Assembly: GCA_963971535.1 (NCBI GenBank)
Contig: OZ020599.1
Coordinates: 93,259,765 to 93,323,764, forward strand
DNA from: Notolepis coatsorum
Lineage: Eukaryota > Chordata > Actinopteri > Aulopiformes > Paralepididae
DNA: 64,000 nucleotides
Reading direction: 5' to 3'
The notes beneath the pieces were generated by a model that saw only the letters and a program-made list of their open reading frames with translations, ran no database searches and had not been told where the DNA came from. A program made the translations under genes and the position numbers. This document shows, piece by piece, positions 53,102 through 63,389 of this stretch; position 1 is the first letter of the stretch; the number at the start of each line of letters is the position of its first letter.

Positions 53102-54367
53102 TGTTGTGAAGGGCCAGATTAACACTGAGAATCTACGTTTTATTGTTTTATATAACTTGTATATTATTTATATATATAAGCTATATCCCTTTAAGCCTCC
53201 GTTTGAATCATAGTAATATTCGCTTTCCTCATTGGATAATGCCCTTGACGTTCGCGGCGCCAAGGACCGCGCCCCTGAGTCAGGTTCAAAGGCGAGTCTG
53301 GACATGTTGGGACATGCCTGGTGCCGGCGCATTGATTCCAGACGAGAGCTGAGGCTTGGCACTAGAAAGCCCTCTGAGTATATATTGTGGAAGGCGCAGC
53401 AGCCGTAGTGTGAACCTAATCTAGTGAAACCTAAACACGTGAAGTGCGAAGTGAACAAGTGAAAGTGTCAGATCTAATGCAGTAACGTCAAGTTCGACCT
53501 AGCTTAATGTGAAGTAAAGAGTCGTCATTTAGTGTGAATCGTATTACAGCAGTTAGTTCGGTGTGCAGCATTAACAAGCAGTTCGTTCGTTTAGTAGCTA
53601 GTGTAAAACCTTAGCAAGTGTGTGTGGACTTAGTAATTAGTGCCAGCACACGAGGAGGGCCTAGTCGCAGAACTACTGGACATGTGCATATTGGAACCTA
53701 CCGCGGCGATATTGTAGAACCAGTATTGGTTGGATTATAGTGATTGTGGAATGTACTACCGTGGAGAAGAGCATCGTTAATACCCACTGTCGTTTGGATT
53801 TAACCACCTTGAAGATCTTACCTCGGGCTAGCTTCGAGGACCAAAGCTGGCTGGCTATCATCATTGCTATCGAGCATTGGATTACAGCTATTACCTTGCT
53901 ACTGAGCACTTGGATTATAAGGACCGGATCCGTATGAGAACCCCTTTTCTTCAAGTGAACAGACTGAGTATCCGAACCTTCTTCCTTCCTCCAGAGCTTA
54001 CCACTCTGGGAGGATATCCCCTGTCTCCAGCGGTACCCTCGTTTGCCCCCCTATATTGCCATCCCACGCCAGGCGGCGTTTGGTCTAGTATACCCAGCTT
54101 AGGAATTATTCATTCCAACTGACTTTGCTACTCACTGACTTTATCATATTCTTCGCCATAAAAGCGCGACTAAGTAATTCCCATTTTGTATATTGCTGCA
54201 TAATAATAAATACTATAAATGATATTTCCTTGTCACCGTGCCGTCTATTCTGAGTGTCTGCCATATAATAACTGTACTGTCTGGCAAGTCATAATAATAA
54301 TAATTAGCAGTGGTTTAATCTATCACAATCTTTAATACAGTCAGGGTTTTGTAACCCCTCAGTTACA
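53102..54367 (+). repeat. 3' LTR of BEL/Pao element 2
   Basis: 1266 bp, TGTTGTGAAGG to CAGTTACA, followed by the target duplication AATAC (54368-54372). It has no nested insertion, so it shows the original uninterrupted LTR. Confidence 0.95.
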
Positions 54368-54553
54368 AATACCGATAATTTTCGATATCACATTTTAATG
54401 CCAATATCGGCCGATAATATCGGTAGGCTGATAATATCGGACATCCCTACTTATTACACTTGTTGTAACTAAGAGATTTGCTTTGCGCATGGATTACTAG
54501 ATTTCAACTACAATACATACAACTTTATCTAAGGCATTTCCTGGTTGTTAACA

Positions 54554-54902
54554 AGGAATCTATAAAAGAAGGAAGGGTCATGACGTCAGAATACCAGCGT
54601 TCTATGCTCTGCTTGGTGCCAGACTTTGGTGCCACTTCTATTGAAGCCTATATTAAGATAAAAAATATACCAGCTATCTGAGGGAATATACATCAACCAA
54701 TTATATAAAACGTTAGCTAGATAACAATGCAACAAATTGCAGATGATTCTGACATCTGAGGTAATATAACCTGTTTAAATGATGGGTCATAGACGAGGAG
54801 ATGGTTGATCCCATCCAACTCAATGTCAGCCGAACTGAAAGTTTCCACACTTGGCACCAATGTGCGTGACGTGATGACCCTTCCTTCTTTTATAGTTTCT
54901 TT
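54554..54902. repeat. Imperfect inverted repeat, arms about 50-65 bp
   Basis: The left arm ATAAAAGAAGGAAGGGTCATG, then GACGTCA and CTTGGTGCC, pairs with the right arm GGCACCAATG, GTGACGTGATG and ACCCTTCCTTCTTTTATAG. The spacer is about 235 bases. Confidence 0.6.
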
Positions 54903-54963
54903 GGCACAATCAAGAGATTGGCTGGGGGAAAAAAACGTTTTAAATGAATAGGTTTATAACATA

Positions 54964-55215
54964 GATTCAAGATTCAAGAGGTTTATTTGTCACATACATA
55001 CCTGGGCATACAGTGAAATGCGGGTGGCCATGCCGCTTTGATTGTGCAATAATACTAATAATAAAATAGACATAATAAACAGGTAATAAAATAGACATAA
55101 AATAGGCATGATAAAATAGACATGCTAAAGTCCTGAGATAGTGCAATACAATGTTAGCTACGGATTTAAGGCACTGGGTCCTATGTACACTACTATACAA
55201 TATAGTTTTTACTCT
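54964..55215 (-). mobile_element. LINE 3'-tail fragment (- strand)
   Basis: GATTCAAGATTCAAGAGG, then TTTATTTGTCACATACATAC and CAGTGAAATGCGGGTGGCC, is the reverse of a LINE 3' end with a TTGAATC tail. It is followed by AATAGACATAA repeats. Confidence 0.55.
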
Positions 55216-55363
55216 ATATCCTTATGCTATACTTGCTATATCTAAACTATACTATACAAGACCACATCGGTTCTTTCCTTAAAGTGACCTTTATTTTCCT
55301 TGTTCATTTAAAGTGTCCTAAAATAGGAAGAGTTCAAGCATGGGCTGGGTTGGGTGTAGAGTG

Positions 55364-55925
55364 TAGACTACCACATGCTGCCCTACTGTCAGTCTGGGGA
55401 GGGTGTAGACTACCACATGCTGCCCTACTGTCGGTCTGTGGAGGGTGTAGACTACCACATGCTGCCCTATTGTCGGTCTGGGGAGGGTGTAGACTACCAC
55501 ATGCTGCCCTACTGTCAGCCTGGGGAGGGTGTAGACTACCACATGCTGCCCTGTCGGACTGGGGAGGGTGTAGACTACCACATGCTGCCCTACTGTCAGA
55601 CTGGGGAGGGTGTAGACAGACTACCACATGCTGCCCTACTGTCGGTCTGGGGAGGGTGTAGACTACCACATGCTGCCCTACTGTCGGTCTGGGGAGGGTG
55701 TAGACTACCACATGCTGCCCTACTGTCAGTTTGGGGAGGGTGTAGACTACCACATGCTGCCCTACTGTCGGTCTGGGGAGGGTGTAGACTACCACATGCT
55801 GCCCTACTGTCAGTCTGGGGAGGGTGTAGACTACCACATGCTGCCCTACTGTCAGTCTGGGGAGGGTGTAGACTACCACATGCTGCCCTACTGTCAGACT
55901 GGGGAGGGTATAGAATAGACTACCA
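55364..55925. repeat. 42-bp minisatellite, about 13 copies, before eif2s2 exon 5
   Basis: The unit is GTAGACTACCACATGCTGCC then CTACTGTCAGTCTGGGGAGGGT. Because 42 is divisible by 3, several frames on both strands stay open for about 200 codons; none is a gene. Each unit holds a pyrimidine-rich CTACTGTCAG resembling a splice acceptor. The array ends about 75 bases before exon 5. Confidence 0.92.
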
Positions 55926-56000
55926 CATGCCTCCTCCAATTTGTGTTGTCGGGCCTTGCAAATACATTTGATTTTGATTTGATTTATGTTGTGTTTCCAG

Positions 56001-56101
56001 CTCTGGACGACGACGAGGGGAAGAATAACGATGGCATCTCGTTCAGCTCGTCCATGGGACCAGCCTGGGCCGGCACCGAGAGAGACTACTCATACGACGA
56101 G
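56001..56101 (+). CDS. eif2s2: eif2s2 exon 5
   Basis: The exon is 101 bases. After completing the split codon it encodes LDDDEGKNNDGISFSSSMGP, then AWAGTERDYSYDE. The GPAW-GTERDY-Y-E segment matches the strongly conserved lead-in to the eIF2 beta core fold. The acceptor is GTGTTTCCAG and the donor GAG/GTAGGA, phase 0. The next exon would begin with the LLNRVF-type helix and is not found before 64000. The intron base pairs right after the donor are LINE-derived (see 56104-56345). Confidence 0.93.
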
Positions 56102-56103
56102 GT

Positions 56104-56345
56104 AGGAACTGGCTCCCCATCGCCGCACAAATCCGCTCCAAGGTTCTCGACCCGGCATATCACGCAGTGAAGGGAACGGCTCCCGCCTGCCTCCGGTCAA
56201 CGGTCTCTAACTACACACGCTCAAGACCCCTCCGCTCTACATCTTCTGGCCACCTCGGACCCACTCCTATCCGAGAGAAGCCGCCTATTCTCGGTCCTTG
56301 CTCCACTACTAAAAACACACTTCTTCAATCAATATCTGAAATGAT
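56104..56345 (+). mobile_element. LINE ORF2 C-terminal fragment abutting eif2s2 exon 5 donor
   Basis: It translates as NWLPIAAQIRSKVL, then AVKGTAPACL and SRPLRSTSSGHLGPT. This is the characteristic C-terminal region of L2/CR1-type fish LINEs (the HWLPI...FK...ALNG.AP.YL...LRS pattern). It begins within a few bases of the exon 5 donor GT. No catalytic part is present. Confidence 0.7.
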
Positions 56346-56566
56346 GAAAAAGAAAAATACCTAACCTTCTTACTGTCTTTTACTATCATGCATTCTTCCA
56401 CTAATTAATCTTCCTGGTCTATATTACTACCTACTATACTAATATGTCTCTACTACTATGCACTCAACACTGACTATTATGCACTCTGCCACTAAGGAAT
56501 CTACCTTGCATATAACCCAAGTTTCAACACTGTTTGATGAACATTGTTACTCAGCTGAAAGAGTTG
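56346..56566. other. eif2s2 intron 5, probable LINE 3' UTR remainder
   Basis: Low-complexity TACTACTA/CACTCAAC-type text follows the LINE fragment. No frame is seen. Confidence 0.4.
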
Positions 56567-56567
56567 T

Positions 56568-56712
56568 GCCCTTCCTGCTGACTTGTCTTACATAACTTGT
56601 AAGGTACCCTTCCTGCTAACTTGTCTTACATAACTTGTAAGGTACCCTTCCTGCTGACTTGTCTTGCATAACTTGTAAGGTACCCTTCCTGCTGACTTGT
56701 CTTGCATAACTT
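56568..56712. repeat. 38-bp minisatellite, about 4 copies
   Basis: The unit is CCCTTCCTGCTGACTTGTCT then TACATAACTTGTAAGGTA. It abuts the 3' end of the - strand LINE. Confidence 0.9.
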
Positions 56713-57255
56713 GTTTTTTTTTTTGTTTTTGATCAAATTTTTTTATTGACATTCTCACGAGACAAGACAACACATTAACCACAATCACAATACATAGAAC
56801 TTCACAAGAAAATAACAAAAACAATAATAATAATGACTAACAATTATACAGACAAAAGAAAAGAAACCAGAGTTCAACCTACTAAATTAATTCCAAGGGG
56901 TACTATCTAATAAATGGTCTTTCCCAGTGTTCAGTCCCGATTCCCGGCCGTGTGACCCCATATTAATAAAACGTACATCTCCAACCCACCACAAGGACCA
57001 TTTTTTGGGGGAACACGACCTGAAACCAGAGCAATGAACCTTCATGAAAAAACAAAAACCTGTAGGTGTTCCATAGACTCACAGAGACCGTGTAAAAGTG
57101 GCCAAACAGTGAAGAACTAGTTAAATAGCTGCCCCCCCATAATATCCCCAGCTAAACTCAAGATGACAAGACAAGGAACAAGACAGACAAAAACACTTCC
57201 TCCTCCCCCTCCCAAGAGACCGCCGGACTCACCCGAACACGCACCCCAACCCCGC
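56713..57255 (-). mobile_element. L1/Tx1-type LINE 3' UTR and poly(A) tail
   Basis: On the - strand the element ends with AATAAAAAAATTTGATC and an A-rich tail (T run at 56713-56724 on +). It lies downstream of the ORF2 stop at 57256. There is a C-rich stretch near 57131. Confidence 0.85.
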
Positions 57256-60200
57256 TCAGCCGCACACTGCGGTCTTTACCTTCTCAGCTGCTGCGAACCA
57301 CAGGTCAATTCCAGCCTGTCCCACCCCAATCACCCGGGCTGTGGATATCTCAAGATAAATCACATCCAATAGAGTTAGGGACCAGTTAATCATTGTAAGC
57401 TTCTCAGGCTCCTTCCATCTCATTGCTATTAGCTTCTTCGCTGCTGTGACGCCCGCTAGGACAACCCTTTTCAGTTGTACGGACGCGGGTAGTGTCGTTA
57501 TATCGTTCAGGAGTAGCGTAACAGCTGATAATGGGATAGTTAAGCCACACAGATCTGAAAGTTTGTCCGTTATTGACCTCCAGAAGCGGGCCACTGGTGG
57601 GCAATCCCAATACATATGCATATAAGTGCCAGTGGCCTTTTGAGAGCACAAAGTGCACCGAGAGTCGGTTATCAGTCCCATAGCAAATAGCTTCCTAGGT
57701 GTAAGATAGGTCCTATGAATATAATTAAAATTAATTTGCTGGTGATTGGGGTTGCGGGAAGATAATGCCACATTTGCCCAAACATCATCCCAGTCAAACT
57801 CGGGGTCCAACTCCGGGATATCCACACGCCAGATTGTATCCAATGATAAATTTTTATACGTGGATTGAATTAAGAGCGTATAAAAGTCGGAGACAAACCC
57901 TCTGGATGTCGTCCTGTCCACTATGAGCCTGAGGAAGGGGTGTGGGTGCAAGGCTTGAGCCCACGGTACGCCATGCGCCCTCAGTGCTGACCTTAGTTGA
58001 AGGTAAAGAAAGAAGGACTCGCCGGGAAGATCATAAAATTCTCTTAAGTCCTGAAACGCACGGAGGCCGTTCTTATCATAAATATCCTCCAGAGTATGCA
58101 CTCCCCTCCTTTGCCATTGAGGAATATTAACCGGCTTGTGTCCAACAAGTAATTGCTGGTTATTAAAAATTGGAGAGTCCAGGTGCCAAGGGCATTTAAC
58201 CCCACACGACCTCTGTACATTACGCCACGTTTGGATCACGTGAGTTATGATCGGTCCATACCTCAGCCGGCATTTCGCAATAGAGACAGTGGAGTACACT
58301 ACATCCTGCAATCTTAGCGGAGACACCGCCGCCGCTTCTAAGGAGCGCCACGATACAGCCTCTACAGGGTCTAGCCAGCACATCAGAGGTCTCAGTGAAA
58401 AGGACCAGAAATAAAGTTTAAAATCAGGGATTGCGAGGCCCCCATCTTGTTTCCTACGTTGAGTAGTAGCCCTTTTGATTCTCGGGCGTTTGTTATTCCA
58501 GACAAACTTAGATACCATCGATTGTACCTTGCGCCAGTGGTCTATTGGAGGGGGCAGGGGGAGCATTGAGCTAATAAAATTTATCCTAGGCAGGATGTTC
58601 ATTTTGATTATGGAAGCCCGGGCTTGTAAGGAGTTAGGAAGGGACGACCACCTGTCTAGATCCTGGCGTATTTTATCATAAGTACCCGTGAAGTTGTACT
58701 TAGTAGTTTGGTTCAGCGTGGGGAATATCTCTATGCCCAGGTATTTAAAATGTTCTACTATGGGGATATCAGCTGGTAGTCGTACCGCCTTGGCCAGTTC
58801 ATTAAGAGGTAGGCAGGCTGATTTGTTCCAGTTAATCTTAAAACCTGACAATTTACCAAAGTCGTCGATTATCCTCAATAATTTTGTGGCCGACCGGGAG
58901 GGGTCGTCCATGAAAATCAGCAGGTCATCCGCATAGAGAGCAATTTTGTGTGGAGTATTGTTGACCATTATGGGGACGATGTCCTCCGATTGCCTAATAA
59001 ATTGGGCCAAAGGTTCGAGGGAAAGCGCGAACAGTCCCGGGCTCAGAGGGCAACCCTGTCTAGAAGATCTGGAGACTGGAAAGAGTGTGGAACAGTTTTT
59101 GCCTGTCAGTATCATCGCAGACGGCGAGGCATACAGGACTTTAATCATATGAATAAAACTCTTTCCAAGACCCATGACCTCAAGTACCTTCCACAGGTAT
59201 GACCACTCAAGTCTGTCAAACGCCTTCATGGCATCCAAAGACAGAACTGTGGATGGAGTTGTATTGTCTTTACTGTTATCGATTACATGCAACAGCCTCC
59301 TAAGATTATCTGCAGCCAGACGCCCCGGGATAAAACCAGTTTGATCGCAGTGTACCAATACAGGCATAAATCTCTGCAGGCGACGGGCCAGCACCTTGGC
59401 AAACACCTTTAAATCGGCCCCGAGAAGACTCAAGGGTCTATAGCTACCACAATCATTGGGATCTTTGTCCTTTTTGAGAAGTAAAGAAATCAACGCCATA
59501 TTGACATCTCTTGAGAACTCCCCTTGTTCGATAGCGTAATTGATCATATCGAGCATCAATGGACCCAGTTGGTCCCAGAAAGCTAAATACACTTCGGGTG
59601 GAATACCATCCCAGCCTGGCGCCTTACCCCTCTGCATTTCAACAATAGTCTCCCTCAATTCTACGAGAGTAATCGGTCTCCCCAGTTCCTTGGCCTCTTC
59701 CTCAGAAATGTGGGGTATCTCAAGCCCGCCGATGAACGATTCAAATCTAGAGTCATCCAGATTACCCTCTGAGCTATATAACTGTGAGTAAAACTCTTTA
59801 AAAGTGTCATTGATCTTTTTCGAATCAGTAGTGACTGCACCCTGGCTCGTCCTAATCGAGGGGATATCTGAGAAATGATCATTTGAGCGTATTTTCATTG
59901 CCAATAGATGGCTAGGTCTGGAGCCGTGAAAATAGTAATTTTGTCTTGTCCTATGTATCAAAAACTCAGACTGTTGTTTAAGTATGGAGTTTATTTCTTT
60001 TTTGACTATCTTACGTTGTGTGTTTAGTCGTTCATTATAGTCAGTTTGCAAGGATGCGTATAGGTCCGCATATAATGATTCCAGTCCTTCTAGCTTTTTT
60101 GACCGGGATTTTCGCAAATTGGAGGCAAATAGTGTGACATGACCCCTGATGAATCCTTTCAATGCGTTCCACAGGACCCTAGGGTCTTCTACTGTGCCAA

Positions 60201-61026
60201 CGTTGATCTGCAAAAATTCTGCTAGTTTACTCCTGAACTCAGAACAGAAGTCATCGTTCTTTAGCAAGGTCGAATTAAAACGCCATCTGGGAGCTCTTGC
60301 GGAGAGCCTGCCAAAGGTTGCCGTAAGGAAAATCCCCTTGTGGTCTGAGAGAGCCAAGGGAACCAATGAGACATCGAAACTATCAAACATATTAGGGGAC
60401 GCGAATGCATAGTCAATTCGAGAAAAGCTTTTGTGTCTGGCTGACAGGTGAGAGTAATCTCTGAGGGTGGGGTTGCATAAGCGCCAGAGGTCTGAGAGCC
60501 CCGTGTCTTTGGCCCACATCCTGAGGGCCTTAGAGGCCCGTTTCTGGTCGCTCGTTTCAGAGGGCCCAGACCTATCCATCTCCGCATCCCAGCACGCATT
60601 AAAATCGCCACCCACAATGAGAGCGTATCCATTAAGTTCCAACATATTCTTCGTGATTGTATTATAGAACGCTGAATCAAATGTGTTAGGAGCATACAAT
60701 GCTATTATAGCCATCTTCCTATGCAAGAATTCAACTTTTGCTATAGTAATCCTTCCCTCCGTGTCCGACCATACATCCAAGATTTTGATATCAAGGTTAC
60801 GTCTTGTAACTATGACTACTCCTTTCGTCTTATCATCGGCTGAGGATGCGGAGATAACGTGATATTGCCGATTTGCCAGTCTTGACACGTCACCTACCAT
60901 TAAATGCGTCTCACTAAGGAGAGCAAGGTCAATATTTCTCCTCTTCAATAGCCAAAGGACACTGGCACGCTTGTGTGGGGCGTTAAGCCCTCCTGCGTTC
61001 CAAATTAAAATATTCAATTTAGCCAT
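57256..61026 (-). CDS. L1/Tx1-type LINE ORF2: endonuclease and reverse transcriptase, intact
   Basis: An uninterrupted frame of 1256 codons starting MAKLNILIWNAGGLNAPHKR. An apurinic-type endonuclease fills about residues 1-230 (NAGGL, LLSETHL, VGGDFNACWD near 137, LSDHKGIFL). The reverse transcriptase follows: YRPLSLLGADLKVFAKVLAR, SLDAMKAFDRLEWSYL, SRQGCPLSPGLFALSLEPL and the catalytic ALYADDLLIF near 695. Near 1122 a cysteine/histidine cluster CTLCSQKATGTYMHMYWDC matches the C-terminal zinc motif of L1 ORF2. All catalytic residues I can check are present. It copies LINE RNA into the genome by target-primed reverse transcription. It lies in eif2s2 intron 5 in antisense. The Tx1-branch assignment is by general resemblance; L1-superfamily membership is clear. 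Confidence 0.92.
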   Translation of the reverse strand: MAKLNILIWNAGGLNAPHKRASVLWLLKRRNIDLALLSETHLMVGDVSRLANRQYHVISASSADDKTKGVVIVTRRNLDIKILDVWSDTEGRITIAKVEFLHRKMAIIALYAPNTFDSAFYNTITKNMLELNGYALIVGGDFNACWDAEMDRSGPSETSDQKRASKALRMWAKDTGLSDLWRLCNPTLRDYSHLSARHKSFSRIDYAFASPNMFDSFDVSLVPLALSDHKGIFLTATFGRLSARAPRWRFNSTLLKNDDFCSEFRSKLAEFLQINVGTVEDPRVLWNALKGFIRGHVTLFASNLRKSRSKKLEGLESLYADLYASLQTDYNERLNTQRKIVKKEINSILKQQSEFLIHRTRQNYYFHGSRPSHLLAMKIRSNDHFSDIPSIRTSQGAVTTDSKKINDTFKEFYSQLYSSEGNLDDSRFESFIGGLEIPHISEEEAKELGRPITLVELRETIVEMQRGKAPGWDGIPPEVYLAFWDQLGPLMLDMINYAIEQGEFSRDVNMALISLLLKKDKDPNDCGSYRPLSLLGADLKVFAKVLARRLQRFMPVLVHCDQTGFIPGRLAADNLRRLLHVIDNSKDNTTPSTVLSLDAMKAFDRLEWSYLWKVLEVMGLGKSFIHMIKVLYASPSAMILTGKNCSTLFPVSRSSRQGCPLSPGLFALSLEPLAQFIRQSEDIVPIMVNNTPHKIALYADDLLIFMDDPSRSATKLLRIIDDFGKLSGFKINWNKSACLPLNELAKAVRLPADIPIVEHFKYLGIEIFPTLNQTTKYNFTGTYDKIRQDLDRWSSLPNSLQARASIIKMNILPRINFISSMLPLPPPIDHWRKVQSMVSKFVWNNKRPRIKRATTQRRKQDGGLAIPDFKLYFWSFSLRPLMCWLDPVEAVSWRSLEAAAVSPLRLQDVVYSTVSIAKCRLRYGPIITHVIQTWRNVQRSCGVKCPWHLDSPIFNNQQLLVGHKPVNIPQWQRRGVHTLEDIYDKNGLRAFQDLREFYDLPGESFFLYLQLRSALRAHGVPWAQALHPHPFLRLIVDRTTSRGFVSDFYTLLIQSTYKNLSLDTIWRVDIPELDPEFDWDDVWANVALSSRNPNHQQINFNYIHRTYLTPRKLFAMGLITDSRCTLCSQKATGTYMHMYWDCPPVARFWRSITDKLSDLCGLTIPLSAVTLLLNDITTLPASVQLKRVVLAGVTAAKKLIAMRWKEPEKLTMINWSLTLLDVIYLEISTARVIGVGQAGIDLWFAAAEKVKTAVCG

Positions 61027-63389
61027 GGTCGAGCTTGTATAAGTGCGTAGAGAACATACCCGTGCAGCCAGGCTGAGTACAGAGGTGCCGATCCCGGCGG
61101 GCCCGGACGGTCAATCCCAGGAGTTCAGAGGAGGAACACTTACACATATATAAGACAACAGTACATAGAACACATAAAAATACCACCCCAGCTACAGCCC
61201 CCCCCCCTTCTACTCTAAACCCTAACCCACCCGTCCTACTATAAGTTCCTCTATACCCACTCTCCAATCCCCACCCTATGCCCCACCCACTGAGGATGGT
61301 CATCTTCCTATCACTTCCCACTAGAGACATGGATCAATAAGACGCTTCCCACTCCCACCCCCCTCTAGTTAAACCCCTGAGTAAACCCCCACTAGTCCAA
61401 TAAACACAAATAATAATAAAAATTAAATTCAATAAAGATATCGGTCGAAAACCACCTGAGCACTGGCCCTAACATAAGACAACCATAATGGTAAAAATAG
61501 CCATTATTAAATAATAACTCCACATCAACCTGCAACCATCTATTTCCGAATCTGCGCTTCAACGTCGCAATGTTATGGCCCAAATGGGTACAGGAAAATT
61601 CAAAACAAAATTAAATTAAAGCATCCCAGCCGATAGTCTAAGGCAGGATCGGGTCACAGGTTAATTGTGCAAAATTGTGTGAACAATGTCAATTAAACAA
61701 TGACAAAAATAAGAAAGGGAAAAAAGGGGTTATGGTTAAAGTGCACCCCTGAAGCAGTCCCTCTGATCAGGCACAACGGCTGACATGACATAACCTATGT
61801 AAGAATCGACAATAATAGGAAAAGGAAAAAGAGGGTTATGGCTAAAGTGCAAGCAAAGTTAAACTTGACCCAGCCTGTTATCACATATTTATGTATATTC
61901 GTTCGAGAGCCAACATGAACCTTGGCCCTAACATGACAGCTATAATGGAAAAATTAGCCATTATTATATAATTACTCAGCATCAACCCTGTGACCAACTA
62001 CCTCGTAGTCTGCATATTAATGTTGCAACATTATAGTATAAATGGAAAAAGGAAAATTCAAAACAAAATCAAAGCATATCAGCAGTTAGTCTAAGGTAGG
62101 ATCGAATCACAGTTAAATTGCTCATTCAAATGCCATTAAAACAGCGACAATAATAGAAAAAGGAAAAAGAGGGTTATGGCTAAAGTGCAAGCAAAGCTAA
62201 ACCTAAGCCAGCCTGTTATCACATATTTTATGTATATTCGGTCGAGAGCCAACGTGAGCCTTGGCCCTAACATGACAGCTATAATGGAAAAATTAGCCAT
62301 TAATATATAATTACTCAGCATCAACCTGTAACCATCTACCCTGGAGTCTGCATATTAATGTATCAACGTTATAGCATAAGTGCCTCACGGAAAATTCAAA
62401 ACAAAATTAAGGCGAGTCAGTAGTTAGTCCAAGGTAGAACCGGATCACATTTAAATTGCTCATTCAAATGCCATTAAAACATATAGGAAAATTCAATACA
62501 AAATTAAATTAAAGCATCCCAGCCGATAGTCCAAGGCAGGTTCGGGTCACAGGTTAACTGCTCATTCAATTGCCCTTAAAACAGCGACACTAATTATTAT
62601 ATAATTACTCAGCATCAACCTGTAACCATCTACCCTGGAGTCTGCATATTAATGTATCAACGTTATAGCATAAGTGCCTCACGGAAAATTCAAAACAAAA
62701 TTAAGGCGAGTCAGTAGTTAGTCCAAGGTAGAACCGGATCACATTTAAATCGCGCATATAGATGACATAAAAACAGCGACAATAGGAAAGAAAAAAAAAA
62801 AAAAAAAAAGGAAGAGAGGGTAATGGCTAGAGTGCAAGCCATATAACCATATAGCCATTAAGTGCAAGCCATACCCGACCCAACCTGTTATCAAATATTG
62901 TTTATGCATATTCAACCGACCTTGGCATCTACTTTGGATCACCAAAGCTCAAAACAACCTGGATATAAAAATAAAAAGCATACCAGAAGTTAGTTAGGGA
63001 CTCGGTCACTCTTGAACTGTGCAAACCAATGTCCCTTTGAACAGCAACAGCAACCAAAATACGTAACCATTAACGAATGTCTCAGCGCAGACCATAGTCG
63101 AAGCCCGCTGGCTAGCCCGAGGCTAGCGCGTAAGCTAGTGACGAATCCGGATAGCACGTTAGCCTACTATGTACATTGTTCAGCTAGCTCGTTAGCTTCC
63201 AAAGGGGCGATACACAAGTACGACCATGAGGTCAGCTTTAGCAAGTAACAGAAGTCATTGGGAAGCCCCGCTAGTTGGATGGGCAGAGGACAGTTAGCAT
63301 GTCTGGGCATGACAGCAAGTGTTTGTGAATAGTCGACCTAATCAATGTATATAGGCCCAAACCGCCAAGTCACTCACCCTCCATAGATA
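61027..63389 (-). mobile_element. Long region between LINE ORF1 and ORF2 with about 344-bp subrepeats
   Basis: The 2.36 kb has no coding capacity. GGTTATGGCTAAAGTGCAAG recurs at 61828 and 62172 (344 bases apart), with diverged copies near 61725 and 62820. Likewise AATTACTCAGCATCAACC recurs near 61971, 62309 and 62603, and AGTTAGTCCAAGGTAGAACC near 62420 and 62715. There is an A20 run near 62791. In mammalian L1 the ORFs are nearly adjacent, so this length is unusual. Confidence 0.75.

Larger units (their letters stand above)
38732..54449. mobile_element. hAT-type MITE split by a BEL/Pao insertion
   Basis: The left end TAGGGATGTTCGATATTGG is at 38732. The right end, inverse TAGGGATGTCCGATATT, ends at 54449. 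A perfect 8-bp target duplication CTTATTAC lies at 38724-38731 and 54450-54457. Only 38732-39034 and 54373-54449 (about 380 bp) belong to the MITE; everything between is the later BEL/Pao insertion with its 5-bp duplication AATAC. Confidence 0.85.

Noticed and set aside
55224-55971. About 200-codon frames on both strands
   Set aside because: Pure 42-bp minisatellite; unit length divisible by 3 keeps frames open.
57404-60695. Many shorter frames on both strands inside the LINE
   Set aside because: Shadows of the 1256-codon ORF2.
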